A DNA stretch of 64,000 bases from assembly GCF_037126465.1 (NCBI RefSeq), contig NC_088201.1:194626403-194690402 (forward strand). The letters are read 5' to 3'. The DNA comes from Ornithodoros turicata. Its lineage: Eukaryota > Arthropoda > Arachnida > Ixodida > Argasidae. Positions 1-12,686 of the stretch are shown here, piece by piece. A model generated the notes under the pieces. It was not told the origin of the DNA. It searched no databases and worked only from the letters and a program-made list of their open reading frames with translations. Positions within the stretch are counted from its first letter, which is position 1; each line of letters begins with the position of its first letter. The translations under genes were made by a program, and so were the position numbers.

Positions 1-760
1 GCGACCCACCGTGGTAGTAGTGGTAACTTTGCTTTTGAAATGGTCTTGTTTTCGCTGTACTGTACAGAGCGCGAGTCGTAATCAAATTGTTTCGTGGCAC
101 ATATCATGAAAATAGTCATGGAATGTCATAATGACTGCCGGTGGTCATAAAACACTGTATGACACTGTCTGAAGCAGCAATAGCCCCATAAAATTCATCC
201 ATGGCGCATATCATGAAAATAGTCATGAAATGTCACATTGACCGTCGGTAGTCACAAACAACCTGTGTGACCCGGTCTGAAGGAGCGGTAGTCCCATAAA
301 ATGGATTCATGGCAGATAACATGAAAATAGTCATGGAATGTCATAATGATTGTTGTTAGTTATAAAACACTGTATGACACTGTTTGAATCAGCATTAGTT
401 CCATAAAATGGGTTCAATGCACATATCATGAAAATAGTCATGGAATGGAATGTCTTAATGACCATCTGTAGTCAAAAGACACCGCATGACACTGTTTGCA
501 GCAGCGGTACTCCCATAAAATTGATTCGTGGCGCATACCATGAAAATAGTCATGGAATGTCATAATGACTGTCGGTGGTCATAAAACACTGTATGACACT
601 GTTTGAAACAGCAATAGACCCATAAAATTGATTCATGGTGAATACCATGAAAATCATCATGAAGTGTCATAATGCCAAAAAGCAGTCATAAAACATCGCA
701 TGACACTGCAAAATCCAAGGGTTGTTGAACCAGTCATGATACATTGGTGAAATCATGAGT
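1..760. repeat. ~107-bp tandem repeat (minisatellite), about six copies
   Basis: The marker motif ATATCATGAAAATAGTCATGG or close variants starts near 101, 208, 316, 423, 535 and 642, giving spacings of 107, 108, 107, 112 and 107. Each unit also contains a segment reading CACTGTATGACACTGT followed by a CCCATAAAAT box. The 112-bp unit is longer because of a local duplication of a GGAATG motif. The array is cut by the window edge on the left and decays after about 700. No coding potential is seen. Confidence 0.9.
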
Positions 761-2210
761 CTCAGTCATGGCATGACTGAATACACACTGAATACATTTA
801 CACGTGTTACTTGGATTAAATTGGGTAGCGCTTGGATTAAATTGAGTGACCATTGGAATAAAATGAGCGGGAAAACCTGTAGTATTACAAACGGACTATG
901 CAGGGTTTGCTCAGCAATTCGGTAGAAATGTACTAGTAATCCTAATAGAATAAAAATCTGACGCAGAGACAGGTTTAGAGTCATCATCCGAGATGTCCTG
1001 GAACAAGCAACACAGAGGCCGACAGGAAATGTCGAACTGTCAACTTTTTATCATATTATTAGAGGCTGAAATCACCTTTCATAAGTTTCTGCGCAACGCA
1101 GAATGAAGAACTCGTTCGATTGTGAATCATTTTTGAGCGTTCGAATCGTTTTGATCAGGCAAACGGAAAGATTCCCTGACATCGCATTTGTGAGATTCCC
1201 TCAGGATAACTGTGTACAAATAAACGGTTCTAACATGAACCGGCGCACCGTAGCAAATCAGTGATGTCTTCAGACATGTCCCGATCAAACAGCTCGCCTA
1301 CGCTGAACTAATTGTGTGTTTCCAGTGGCCTGTACGCTTGCACAATATCAGCAGTGAACTGGCTGGGCGAACATACTAGATAAACTACAACGCAATTGTG
1401 ATCGGCGGCATGTTTTGCGACATATCGACAACTGGACAGCTGTCCAGTTGTCGATATGTAGCGCAAAGATATCGTCATGTTGTACACTGTTCACAAACAA
1501 CTTAGTCGTGTAGCGATACTTGTTTGATTCCTTCATAGCTCTAAATTATTTGGGTATTGTGGAAGGAAAGAATCAAGAGCGGTGTTGCAGTGGCAACGCA
1601 ACCGATGTCACACTTGCGAAAAGCGTTCGCACGGCTGCGTTCAGTGTGATTTGTCCCCAGCAACTCCGCGCAGATGGCGTCTCTTTTTTGTGAGCAGTAA
1701 AGTGGTCTACACACTTTGAACGAACGAAGAGATCACTGCTTTCCGTGCGCGTTTGTGCTGCTCTCGGGTAGTATATCAAAGCTTCAGGCGCGCTTTTTTT
1801 GAAACCGGGGGGGGGGGGGGGGGCGGAGAAAAAGAACTGAGAGGAGGTACATAATCATGGCTAAGAGAATCGTAGACCCCCTTCCCCCTCTACAACTCCG
1901 CCATTGAACGCGGGGAACTCGCCCACCGCTTTAACGACTTTCGCGACCCTCTCGTTTACACTGTGCTCCGAAAGGCGGGAATGCCGGCACCACTGGCATT
2001 ACCTTCCTCCAATTCAACAACCGGTCCGTTTCATTCTCCGAACCGTACTCACGCCCCACACCTGTAGTACGAGTACTGTCATTGTGATAAATCACGCGAG
2101 CAATTGCAAAACGCTTATTTATTGCGTTTTATACAGCAGCCTGAAAAGCGATGCCCGCTGCGAGTATCACACTGCATGCATCTACACACGTCGCAACATA
2201 GTCGACACAC
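760..2210. other. Gene-free stretch with a palindrome and a poly-G tract
   Basis: No open frame here shows a recognisable protein. The stretch contains a 40-bp perfect palindrome (1420-1459, listed separately) and a homopolymer run of about 17 G near 1807-1823. Confidence 0.5.
1420..1459. repeat. 40-bp perfect palindrome
   Basis: The two 20-bp arms meet between 1439 and 1440 with no spacer, and the core reads GGACAGCTGTCC. Similarity resumes after a small mismatch on both sides (TTGCG outside the left arm, CGCAA outside the right), so the full inverted repeat is about 50 bp. It may be the middle of a small foldback element. Confidence 0.85.
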
Positions 2211-2240
2211 TTAAAGGGACCGAAAAGTGAATATAAACCT
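2211..2240 (+). repeat. Left terminus of a TTAA-flanked (piggyBac-type) element
   Basis: The sequence TTAA at 2211-2214 is followed by AGGGACCGAAAAGTGAA. The exact inverse of this terminus, ending in TTAA, occurs at about 5800-5820 and again at about 6770-6787. TTAA duplications and AGGG/CCCT termini are typical of piggyBac-type MITEs. Whether this end and the one at 5816 bound a single 3.6-kb element or two separate copies cannot be decided from this window. Confidence 0.55.
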
Positions 2241-4555
2241 ATCGAAACTTTACGTTCAGCAAAAAGCTTGAACCTTCAAAAGTTCAAATATCAAAATACT
2301 CCGCTAAAATCGCTGTAGTTTTTCTGTAATCGAATATTCCATAATTGCATGTCCAGGGACCTAGTAGAAAACCGGGCAGTCTGTCAACAATTGCATAACC
2401 CTGCGCCATCTGTCGAGGGCGCATGTAATACGCGCACTTCCGGGCGCTAATCCGGCGAAAACGAAAATGGCAGTGGGCATTTGTGACCAATTTCTACGTC
2501 GAGAATGTCGAGCCTCCTGAGCTTGAGTGCGCTGGAATTCCACATTCGAGAACTGTCGCTCACACAGAACTGTGGTTTGTGCGTTAGCGTGCTGGAAAGT
2601 GTGTTCTTCGCAGCAGAAGATTCCTCGTCCAGAGATTAATCGGAGTCACATTCGTCCTCAGCAGTAGCTCACCGTGCCGTGAACATGGACTGCTTTGTGA
2701 AATTTCCATGTATCAGAGAGAAGCACTTGTGTAAGCCGAAGCAAGCGCTGTTTTTTCGTCGTGCAGGTGTTCATGTGTGAAATGCAAACCGACGGATACT
2801 ACGGATGGATACTACGGTTTTTGCTGCCGAGAGGTAGAGAATGCGTGTGAAAAGCAGACAGACAGTTGCATCAGAACTAACAAATATTTCGAAATACTGT
2901 GCCTTGACACCGAAGTACTGCAAGTGTGTTTTACACACATCCGAGAAACCGAAGAGCATGACAACATACACGGCAGCGCCTTGTGGTCTTTACCCACTAC
3001 TTGAACGGCAAACTGGACGGAAAACCCTTATTTCTGCAGGAAATTCCGTTATACCACCTGTCGGCCATTCACAAGATGGATATGGGGTGCTCCGAGAAAA
3101 TACAATAGAAAGTACTCCACTGGATCTCGATCTGCGTCATGCATGCTATTAGGGATGCTTTCCCATCAGTGCGCTGACTTGTAGAAATGTTGATGTCAGC
3201 ATATTTTCATTTCTTGTTTGCTGCAGGTTTTTCTCCTTGCTTTTTCTTTGCTGTCACAGCATATTATAATTACTAGTTTGTTCCTGGAGGGTTAAGTAAC
3301 CTGTGGGCATAGATGTATTTGTAGGTTATACTGAATTGTATATGTGAGGAGTAAGTAAGATAATTTTCATCAGTGTCACTCAGCTGAACTGTGTTCGTAA
3401 CCTTTTAGTACTTCTTATAGTGACTACGTTTCCAAGTGCCAATTAATATTTGAACCAAGATTGGGATTTAACACTAATTGAACTCTGTTTGCTAAACGGA
3501 GTACTTGTAGATGATTCATTATCACGTCACCAACTAATATTTGTAAAGAAGGACTTGAAGGCTGACTTCAAGTATTATTAACCCTTGATCTGGGTTCAAA
3601 GTTAACAATGCACCATTGGTGTGCATAGTACTCCAAAATGGCTAAATAATTTATTGCATAAGTTCTCTGTTACTGTAATTGAGATGTACTTTTGTAAAGT
3701 ACTTTTGACAGCCCTGCAAATTGAAACTGGCTTCAGTGTACATCGTAACATTTAATTGAAATATAATATAAGAGCAGAAGCAACGTTTTGTCCCAATTCA
3801 AACTACGTATATCTTTCTTTTTTATTGTCCAGGGATTTAGGAAATAGAGTAGGACTTCCTGCCCTCTGATGTTTTGACGTACTTGAACGTACAGTTGTAA
3901 AACCTACAACAAAATAAACAAGAGAAGTATAAACAGTTTCGTCTTTCCCTTTTGAATTTAACAAGCTAGTTATATTTTACCATTTGTTCACTTTTGAATT
4001 CTCTGTTGGTGAAAAGATTACAGGAAAAATGATGCTGCAGATCAAACAATGACCTGTCATCTTGATGAAGATCAGGACATTTCTTCAGGCATGCTAAGTG
4101 AGACAAAAGAAATGTACAATGAAGGTTGCACAAAAACAGCAAATCTCCGTCGACTAAAACTTTATATATGTGGATGTTACCACATCGTGTAGTTTCCACC
4201 CAAAAGTAGGACTAGGCAAGGTTGTTGAGATGTTGATGTGCTATACCGTTAGAGCACATCAATATAGATGAGGGGCAAACACAGTAGACAGCGTAATGGC
4301 TGCAAACTCAAGTGAAGATTTATTCAACAGAATAAGAAACCGAAAGCATGAGCAGAGAAAGGCAGTGCCCATGCAGTATATGGTGAACCATATTCATTTC
4401 TGAGAAGGTAGGATCGGAAGACCAATAAAGAGAAATGACAGTTGCGTCCGAGATAGGGGAACTCTACAAATTTTGGGACCAATATGATGTGGTAACCTTG
4501 CATGGCTCACTGCAGCTCTGACACACATTGAACAATTCCAGTAGTTGCGGCTTCA
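2240..4555. other. Non-coding stretch, nothing recognised
   Basis: Only short chance frames are present on either strand. The sequence is mildly AT-rich, especially 3180-4000, and shows no conserved protein, RNA gene or clear repeat. It may lie inside the putative TTAA-flanked element whose ends are at 2215 and 5816. Confidence 0.4.
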
Positions 4556-5820
4556 AAGACAATGAACGTTTGCTGTTGCACTGGGTATTCAAGTGTAGAG
4601 GATGCATCTCTAGAAAATTAATTGGTGTTCCTTAGTCATAAAGTCATAACTCCATCTCAACAGGAACTATTCTCGTACCCTTCAAACAAGCTAGTAGTTC
4701 TCATCGGTTTCTTCTCCTCTTGTTGACGTCATACTAATGTTCTGCACCTGTCCAAAGACTAAAAAAAAATGTCACAAAGTCTGCAACACGTAACAAATCT
4801 AGTGCTTCCATCTGTGGACTTTGCATACCTGCTTTCAGTTATTTCTGTCATGTCAACTTGAGTGCCTGGATCACACATACGAAGCAGTCTTGCGCCACTT
4901 CAACACTGGAAGGCCCCTAAAATTAAATTTGTTGATGTTGACAAAGTTGAGTACGGGACAAGTAGGATACCATAAGTTAAATGGAATACGTCGTCGCTAT
5001 ATTATAACTTATACGTGTGTGACGCCTGTACATACCTAAGACGTTGTATTGAACTCGTCACCCCGGTGAAGCAAAATCACTGGGTACTGAGCATCAGTGT
5101 GCTTCGGACGTCTTCGCAATTCGCCTTCTACGGCATCTTCGTAGTCATCGGCAGCAAAATGAGCTCAGCACATACCACACGACTGCTACATCTAATAACC
5201 GAGTGCTTTGAACCACATTCGTTTTCGCGCACTCTCCTGTTGAATCTTGTGGTAGAAACGCCTGTCGCCGATGGTGAACGAACATGATTTTTGCGTCCCC
5301 GAACACCAAAACCACACCACTCATATGTAGGTCTCTCGAATAATTGGCACAACAACCACGAACATGTCATTCACTTCTCTTCGCGCGACCAACACGACCG
5401 CCCACGACGTAAACAATAAACGCGATAACACAGACGACCTTGCAGATGGCGCGGCGGATCGTAGCTCATAGCGGCGAAGTAGCTGAATGCTTTATTAACG
5501 TAAAAGCTATGGAAGTGAGCGTCATTTTTAAAATAGTGTTTTGCTGTAAGATAATGTGCGCCAGATTCGTTATCTACAAAATTAGCTCTCACGTGGTAAG
5601 GGTTGACCAATCCCTGGGAGCCCTGGACCTGAAACCCAAGTTGCTCTTTTTCGCCGTTCGCTGGCAGCACCGTCCATGTTCCGGCAATCCTCAAAATATC
5701 TATACGTAAAAAATATGCCGAATTGAGAAGTAATGCTTTCTGTGTCTTATCAAACAACGATGTTCTGCACGACAGTGGGCAAAAATATGGGGGTTATTTT
5801 TCACTTTTCGGTCCCTTTAA
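4555..5820. repeat. Tandem duplication, copy 1
   Basis: This segment is repeated directly at about 5821-6790. It starts with a stretch containing GTGTAGAGGATGCATCTCTAG (4590s) and ends in a TTAA-flanked terminus reading TCACTTTTCGGTCCCT. Copy 1 contains about 285 bp (roughly 5110-5395) that copy 2 lacks. No convincing coding sequence is present. Confidence 0.8.
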
Positions 5821-6787
5821 AAGACAATAAACTTTCACTGTTTCAATGGTCATTCAAGTGTAGAGGATGCATCTCTAGAAAATTAATTAGCGTTCCTTAG
5901 TCATAACTACACCTCTTCACACAGGAAGTATTGTTCTAGCATTCAAACAAGGTAGCAGTTATCGTCGGTTTCTTCTCCTACTGTTGACGTCGTACTAATG
6001 TTCTGCACCTGTCCAAAGACTCCATAAATGTCACAAAGTCTGCAATACTTAACAAACCTACTGCTTCCATATCTGGACTTTGCATACCTGCTTTCAGCTA
6101 TTTCTGTCATGTCAACTTGAGTGCCTGGATCACACAACACGTAGTAGTCTTGCGCCACTTCAACACTGGAAGGCCCCTAAAATTAAATTTGTTGATGTTG
6201 ACAATATTGAGTACGGGACAAGTAGGATAACATAAGTTAAATGGAATACGTCATCGTTATATTGTAATTTATACATGTGTGACGCCTGTACATACCTAAG
6301 AGATGTGTTGAACTCGTCACCTCGGTGAAGCAAAATCACTGGTTACTGAACGGCAGTACTACGTAGTAAACAATAAACGCGATAACACAGACGGCCTTGC
6401 AGATGGCGCGGTGGATCGTAGCTCGTAGCGGCGAAGTAGCTGAATGCTTTATTAACGTACAGCTATGAAAGTGAGCGTCATTTTTAAAATGTCGTTTAGC
6501 TGTAAGATCCTGTGCGTCAACTTTGCTCTCTATAAAATTAGCTCTCACGTGGTAAGGATTGACCAATCCCTGGGAGCCCTGGACCGGAAACCGCTGAAAC
6601 CCAAGTTTCTCTTTTTCGCCGTTGGTTCGCAGCACCGTCCATGTTCTGGCAATGTTCAAAATATTTATACGTAAAAAATATGCCGAATTGAGAAGTAATG
6701 CTTTCTGTGTCTTATCAAACAATGATGTTGTGCACGACAATGGGCAAAAATATGGGGGTTATTTTTCACTTTTCGGTCCCTTTAAAG
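5821..6787. repeat. Tandem duplication, copy 2 (internally deleted)
   Basis: Collinear with 4555-5820 at high identity through both halves, but missing about 285 bp in the middle. It ends with the same CGGTCCCT-TTAA terminus. Here the TTAA is immediately followed by AGGTCAGCTATGCCGATAT, the terminus of a second repeat family. Confidence 0.8.
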
Positions 6788-6810
6788 GTCAGCTATGCCG
6801 ATATCCCAAA
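6788..6810 (+). repeat. Terminus of a second TTAA-type repeat family
   Basis: AGGTCAGCTATGCCGATAT directly follows the TTAA that ends the preceding repeat. A diverged inverse copy, ATCGGCATATCTGACCT, ends at 12683 just before the mariner. The two could be paired ends of one long element or unrelated copies. Confidence 0.45.
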
Positions 6811-6899
6811 TAGTCGAAACGGTTGTGATATTCTGAAAGCTCACATCCAGCTCTCCCCAAAATGCACCTTCATTCTCTCAGTCCGGTACAGTGCCATCT

Positions 6900-9800
6900 A
6901 AAAAAAATAGATAATTCATTCCGAAACACACATGGGCGCAGCCATTTTTATGACGTAGATGCACCCGAACGGCCATTGTGACGTGTACGCGCCTTCGCAC
7001 TTGTCAGTGGATTTCAGCTACAGCTTCTCGCGGCTTCACGTATCTGTGCTTGAAGATGGCGGACTGCCGGGTTCCACCGTTCCGCGATAAGTAAACAGTC
7101 CAGCAGCTGCGAACTCATTCGCGAACCAACCTCTGTGCGATGTTGTGACTGGAATTCGTCGTTTGTGTTTTGTGAGCACGTACAATTTATATCAAGTCGC
7201 GTCTGCGTTAGCCTCTTTACAGCACTTGCACATTGTCGAGACTGACGTTTCGACAGCCGTGTTAGCAAGAAAATGCCGACAGCGTTTTATTCCTGCAGGA
7301 AAAAATTGTGCTATGTATTTGAGGAACCGCGTACTGCTATGGCACAAGTTTTACGTACGATTTATCAATGTGCAACAGCGTCGACGATGGTATGTAACGA
7401 TGAGAGACGTAAAACGAAATACAAATCACATTTTCAACTTTTTGTGGGATTATGTGCATTTTCCAGAAGCTTTCTTTGAATCACACACTCCCATGTCACG
7501 CTGCGTTGTGTGGCACGCTACAAACTACTGCATTTTATGTCTAACATCTGGATATTGTTTGTAATGAGCACCGTCGCACAAAAACATGCACACGAAAGCT
7601 CCAGTAGTCATGTGGTTGCACACTATGCAGACGCAAAAGAAGTACCAGAGCACATATTGCCACTTAGAAATGGTGTTTTTAGAAATGTGGGGTCTGAAGA
7701 GTTAGGGCATAGCATAGATCCTAGAAATCAGGTGCACCTTATCCTTCTGTAGAGTGCTCTTTCAATTCACAACTCAGCCCATGGGGTGTGAAAGTGTTAG
7801 AGGCAATTATGTGACTTGTCGTCCTGGGTGACATCACTGGCCAGCCTTGGAATTAATTCTGTGCTCAGGAATTATTGTACAAATCACTTTGTATGTAGGA
7901 CATGGTAAGCAATATGTAAGTTGCAACCTTGTCTGCAGCATTCTCGATTGCCTCTTACCTTTACAGTTAGAGACACGTAACCAAACCATTTGCAAAGGGC
8001 ACTCTTACAGGGGCCGTGTACCTTGAGTTTTTAATTTATAAAATTTATAAAAATATAAGTATACAATATGTAATATGACAATTATATTAAATAAAAAATA
8101 ACATTTATAAAAAATAATTTATAAAAAAAATAAAAAGGCTTCATGGAAGCAATCCGTTAGCATACCCATTGCACATGAAGCACAATTATATATGCTTGGA
8201 CATCATCTAATTAATCTTCTGAACCATATGTGTGGCTGGATACGAAATTTTTTATGCGCATGCTCTACCCTTCCTATTCCTACATGTGCACACGAATAAC
8301 AGTGAATATATGTGAAGTGGCAAAAAGCAACGCTAGACTCTACCATCATTGTGCCCCTTTAACTTTTCCACATTCATGTCTGGTAAACAGGGAATATCTC
8401 ACTAGAAAAGAAGACATTTGTGCATTGTTTGGCAAGCAGATAAATATATTTATTTACATTTTCCATCAATCAACAATGTTGTGACCTGGTGCAAATATTA
8501 ATGTCAACAAGGAAAGTACTTACAAATTATTCCTATGTGCTCAAATGTAGATATGACAATTATGTTTTTCTACCTCAGCACAGTACAGTTTCAAAATTAA
8601 CAAACTGCACAGCATCAGCAATCTTAAAGTATCTCAAGAGGGGAATCACATAAACCTCCAATAATAGACTGTGCAAACAATGCTCCAGAAAACAAAGTAC
8701 TTCAAGAAAAATCTGAATAATCGGTTGCCGTTGTGATATCTACTACTATGCACAGTTCATGAATGGAACATGTTACCTCAGTGCATTACCTCCATGTGAG
8801 CACTGGAACAGGCAGCTTTTTAGGTCGCTCTTTTCGTGTTTTTCTATTGTCTTTTTTGTTTTCTGTTTTTGCAATAGCAAGCATGGCCATAGTGAAACAC
8901 AGGCAGCCAAGGACAGGATGAGACATCTACAGTGCGACTGCTAGCTCTAAACTGATATATTTATTAGCAGACTCTGGAATATACACATATATGCTGCTCA
9001 GCACAATTTAACAAATAGAATAACAGACAAGGAAAAGGGTTATATATCTCCCCCTCTCCTCATTCTATTTCACAGGCTGCCCTAGTATCATTCTGAGTGT
9101 GCCCGTGCGTTCCCTTTGAGATAACGTATCTCGGACAGAAGCAAATCCAACAGCGGACTGCTTACACATGCAACCGTCTTGGATTTCTCTAACCACTTGT
9201 TATTTAACCGCTGCCTTGAGCTGTGTGTTCTGGAAATTTAGGCAGCATCCAGAGTCCCTGCAATGTGTTGCCATGTTTCTAGAGGGCATCAAAAGTCTGT
9301 CCTTGGCTGCCTGTGTTTCACTATGGCTCTCAGATACAAACTACCCCATTTCAACACAGTAGAAAACACAGATTTGTAAATAGCATCTGTTGATTGCACT
9401 GTACATAGTACATACCCCCCCCCCCCATATAAAGGATCATAGTGGATACTACATCTTGTGCGATAATGTCAGGAACACAAAAAAGCTAGATTTGAAACCG
9501 CTCTTACGTCGTAGTAGTAGTATTTGTGTGAAGCTACGCAATGCCTGTCCTGCAAACAATTTAAACCATATGTTTCATCTGCCAGCGTGATGATCCCCTG
9601 AAAAGCAATTCACACTTGGCGGGAACTACCGGTTCTGAAACCTATCCCTGACATGTGTAGCCATCAGGGAGGAAACCCAAGGGCTGCGGTGGAAAAGCCA
9701 AACACATACGGGCTATGTTCTCACTGTGTATCAGCTGCTCTGGCTACTAAGAAGAACATGTTCCAAATTAATATAACATGGCTTGACATGACACGCCGGC

Positions 9801-10030
9801 AAAAGCTAACCAATAAAATTAGTAGTTAAATGTACAATACGTAAACACTTGCGATAACATGACAGTTTCCTTCCTGCATTCATGCGCTACCATTCAACCC
9901 ACATAAACAGTGTACTGATTTTTTTATAGCATTACATGTCGTTTGACAGAACTCGAACAAGATTATATAGCACACGATAAAAGTAGAGTGAACATAATGT
10001 GCAGAAAAAATGGCTAGGAAGCAAGCGAGC
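6900..10030. other. Non-coding stretch with AT-rich and poly-C tracts
   Basis: No recognisable protein. The stretch includes a very AT-rich low-complexity run (about 8030-8145, made of TAAAAAATAA-like units) and a C homopolymer at about 9413-9426. Short frames around 7145-7750 and 8230-8480 match no family I know. Confidence 0.4.
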
Positions 10031-10038
10031 TGGTGAAG

Positions 10039-10140
10039 ATGATGCATATGTAAAACCCCGAGACTAGGGAAAACAAAGGGACGTGTCTGTGTCTGTCCCT
10101 TCGTGTTCCCTAGTCTTGGGTTTTACATCATGCATAATGT
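10039..10140. repeat. Hairpin-forming inverted repeat with ~45-bp arms
   Basis: The left arm (about 10039-10084) contains GTAAAACCCCGAGACTAGGG. It is mirrored by the right arm (about 10098-10140), which contains CCCTAGTCTTGGGTTTTAC. The loop is a GTGTCT repeat. Such a structure is common at the ends of Penelope-like or other retroelements, but no coding part lies nearby. Confidence 0.7.
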
Positions 10141-10727
10141 GCAGCTTTCCATTCACGCTTAATGGCCGTAGCAGTAACGCATGAAGGCCACTGCTAAGTT
10201 GTAGTGAGAAACACCGCTTTACGCTTGCCATGTCTAAATGAAACGTACCTGACCTGATCCAAATTAATCGTTCTGAGTCTGGAACACACAAAGAGAAAAA
10301 CGCAACACACGCCACAACATTAACAGATAGGCAAATGAGCTGTGGCGAGCTCCACCTTGGGACAAAGTCAACAAGTAATTCACCAAAAGTCAATGAGCGC
10401 CTGAAATGTAACACCTCTGACTGGTAGCAGGACGGTCCACGTTCAATTCCTGGTGCTAGCACTGACTGGCTTTTTCATGAATTATTTGTTGAAGTTTCGA
10501 TGTGCTTGAGAACCATTCGTCAACCATTGTATCCTCATGAGGTGATGAGGGTTTGTCATCCCGAAGAGACTCCCTTTCTGGCATGTGTCCTTATGGATGC
10601 TCATCACTGCAGAAAAAAAAAAAAGAAAAAGCATTTAATGACAAGAAATGGATATTCGTATTTACTGTATAATGATTGTGCACAACAGAAAGAAGACTTT
10701 CGCACAGAAGTCTGTGCTTCTTCAGGT

Positions 10728-10945
10728 CTAACATCAAGGTACAAAATTCCAGAATATATGCCATGTTGTAAGGTAGAGAATAAGTAGAGTAATTGCGTTG
10801 TCGAGTTGAGTTGAAGGGGAAGTTGTACCCCTTTTTATTTTATTATATATGATTGTATAATTATTTTTATATCTGTACCAACCCTCGCTCTCTACATTAC
10901 AACATGTTTTATATATTCTGGGATTTTGTAACCTCATGTTAGACA
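10728..10945. repeat. Imperfect inverted repeat, ~57-bp arms
   Basis: The left arm begins GTCTAACATCAAGGTACAAAA and runs to about 10788. The right arm at about 10887-10945 is its inverse with scattered mismatches. The roughly 100 bp between them includes a run of Ts and TAs. The left flank carries GAAGTCTGTGCTTCTTCAG, itself a small hairpin. This may be two head-to-head retroelement tails or a foldback MITE. Confidence 0.65.
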
Positions 10946-10999
10946 TTAACAAGAGCAGCCTTGTGCACGAAAGTCTCATCTCATTAAAATTTAGGTGCT

Positions 11000-12680
11000 C
11001 TTAACGGTTTTCTTTCTGTTCTGAATCTCTATCGCAGCATACCTGCACATTGCAGTTCTACGTACTGTGACTTTGCAGTAAGAGTATGGACTTTGGGTAA
11101 AAATACTACACAGCACTGCTCAGACATTTTTTCCTATCGAACAGTATGTATGCATGCAGTATGCACACAGTATTTGTGCACCGGACCCACTAAAAATGTA
11201 GTGAATGTGGCATTGCCCACGGTAATGCACCAAGTTGAACACAACTATTGTAGAATCCAGGTACATGTCAAGCCAGTACCACATCCAGTGTGAAGTTGTG
11301 ACAAATAAATAGTTTCCATTTTTCTTAGCTCTCAGAACACAGCCAGTGAATTAATAAGAGCAGACAATGTTAACATGAATTCTGGGCTATTCTTCAATTA
11401 AAGATTCACAGATAGTAAAGACACCTTCCTCAATGGACGTTGATGACACTGAAAATTCTAAAACGTTATCAGAGGTGACATCAGCTTCGGTGTGCCAAAG
11501 GATTGTATGTCCAACAGTAATCCAGTTAACAGTAACAAAAATGTGCAAAAGACAAATTAACTGAACTAATGTAGCGTACCTCCTATATCAGACAGTGAAG
11601 CTTGTAACACCCCATCCACAGGAACCAATGTCCAGACAGCAAAAGTGCTTGAACTGGGAGATAGCAGCTAACCGGAATGGTGACCTTCGTTTTCCACCCT
11701 GAAAGCACAGGTTGTAACTTTGAGGGCAGATTTAAAAGTGGTGTCAAGATGTCTGCATGCGAGCGCACATGAAAAGTTGAACATAGGTGAATACTCAAAT
11801 TTTAACATCACATTGTCATACCTATTGGTGGAGGTAGACTGCAACTAACGTGTCAGCAATCTCTTCATGCACCAGATGCAAGCCAGATCCGTGGTTATAT
11901 CAGGGTAAGCGCAGTAGGGCAGCTGCGCAATCGATTCATTAAGCTTGCTATTTTTTATATCTGAACCTCGACTTACCTTTTTTGCTCTCGTTTTTTGCCT
12001 TGATCCTTCGTGGCACGTTCAAAACGTTGTGCGTCGGGCACCTGAGATTTTCATCAGACGATTTCGTGCCGAGATTCCAAAGTGCCTGTGGAGTCGCGCG
12101 TAACCTATGATAACATTCGTGGACAAAATCCTTGCAGTGGAAATTAGCAGGCACCGCTGTCAGCCAAGAGCTTCGCACTGCTTGGTCTTTTGGCAGCTTA
12201 TAATAGGTAACACTTGAATGTTCCGATGAATTGTTCTAACAGCGTAGCACCGCCGCATCTTCGACAACTTCGCCGTGGCATATCACGTATCATATCGCTT
12301 CAGCCCGTAAAAGGCCAGGTCAGAACAAGGAAGTGCACTTTCCAAACGACGCCGTGCCCCCCCCCCCCAAATATTCACATGCTTTGTTTCCGGCTTAGCA
12401 ACAACATAACAGCTGTTCGCTTATGTACGATGCACACAGGACGAAACGAAAGAAGCCAAGCGGCCAAGCCAAGAGCCCATGCCAAACCAAAGACAGATAA
12501 ACCGAGAGCAGTGACGTCGGTGCGGTCTCACGGCCGGGTGTAGGAACTAAAAAAAACTGTTCTCTAAAAAACTACGAACAGTTGGAGCAAGATATTTCGC
12601 ACACATATTCAGTGTTCGGTAATGAACACACAGCGCGAGTATCGCTCAGTTCTGCGGCACTTCAAAATCGGCATATCTGA
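11000..12680. other. Non-coding stretch, nothing recognised
   Basis: Short frames only. A poly-C tract lies near 12358-12368. The last ~20 bp (to 12683) match, in inverse orientation, the repeat terminus at 6788. Confidence 0.4.
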
Positions 12681-12686
12681 CCTTTA

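Noticed and set aside
2211..5820. A single 3.6-kb TTAA-flanked element from 2215 to 5816
   Set aside because: The ends match but no transposase or internal homology links them, and the right end recurs at 6783. Kept only as possible termini.
10400..10470. tRNA-like B-box (GTTCAATTCC) near a GGTAGCAGGAC stretch
   Set aside because: No cloverleaf with paired acceptor stem could be built. It is at best a decayed tRNA-derived SINE.
6788..12683. A 5.9-kb element bounded by AGGTCAGCTATGCC-type ends
   Set aside because: Only the short ends agree. The interior is featureless, so two independent repeat copies are equally likely.
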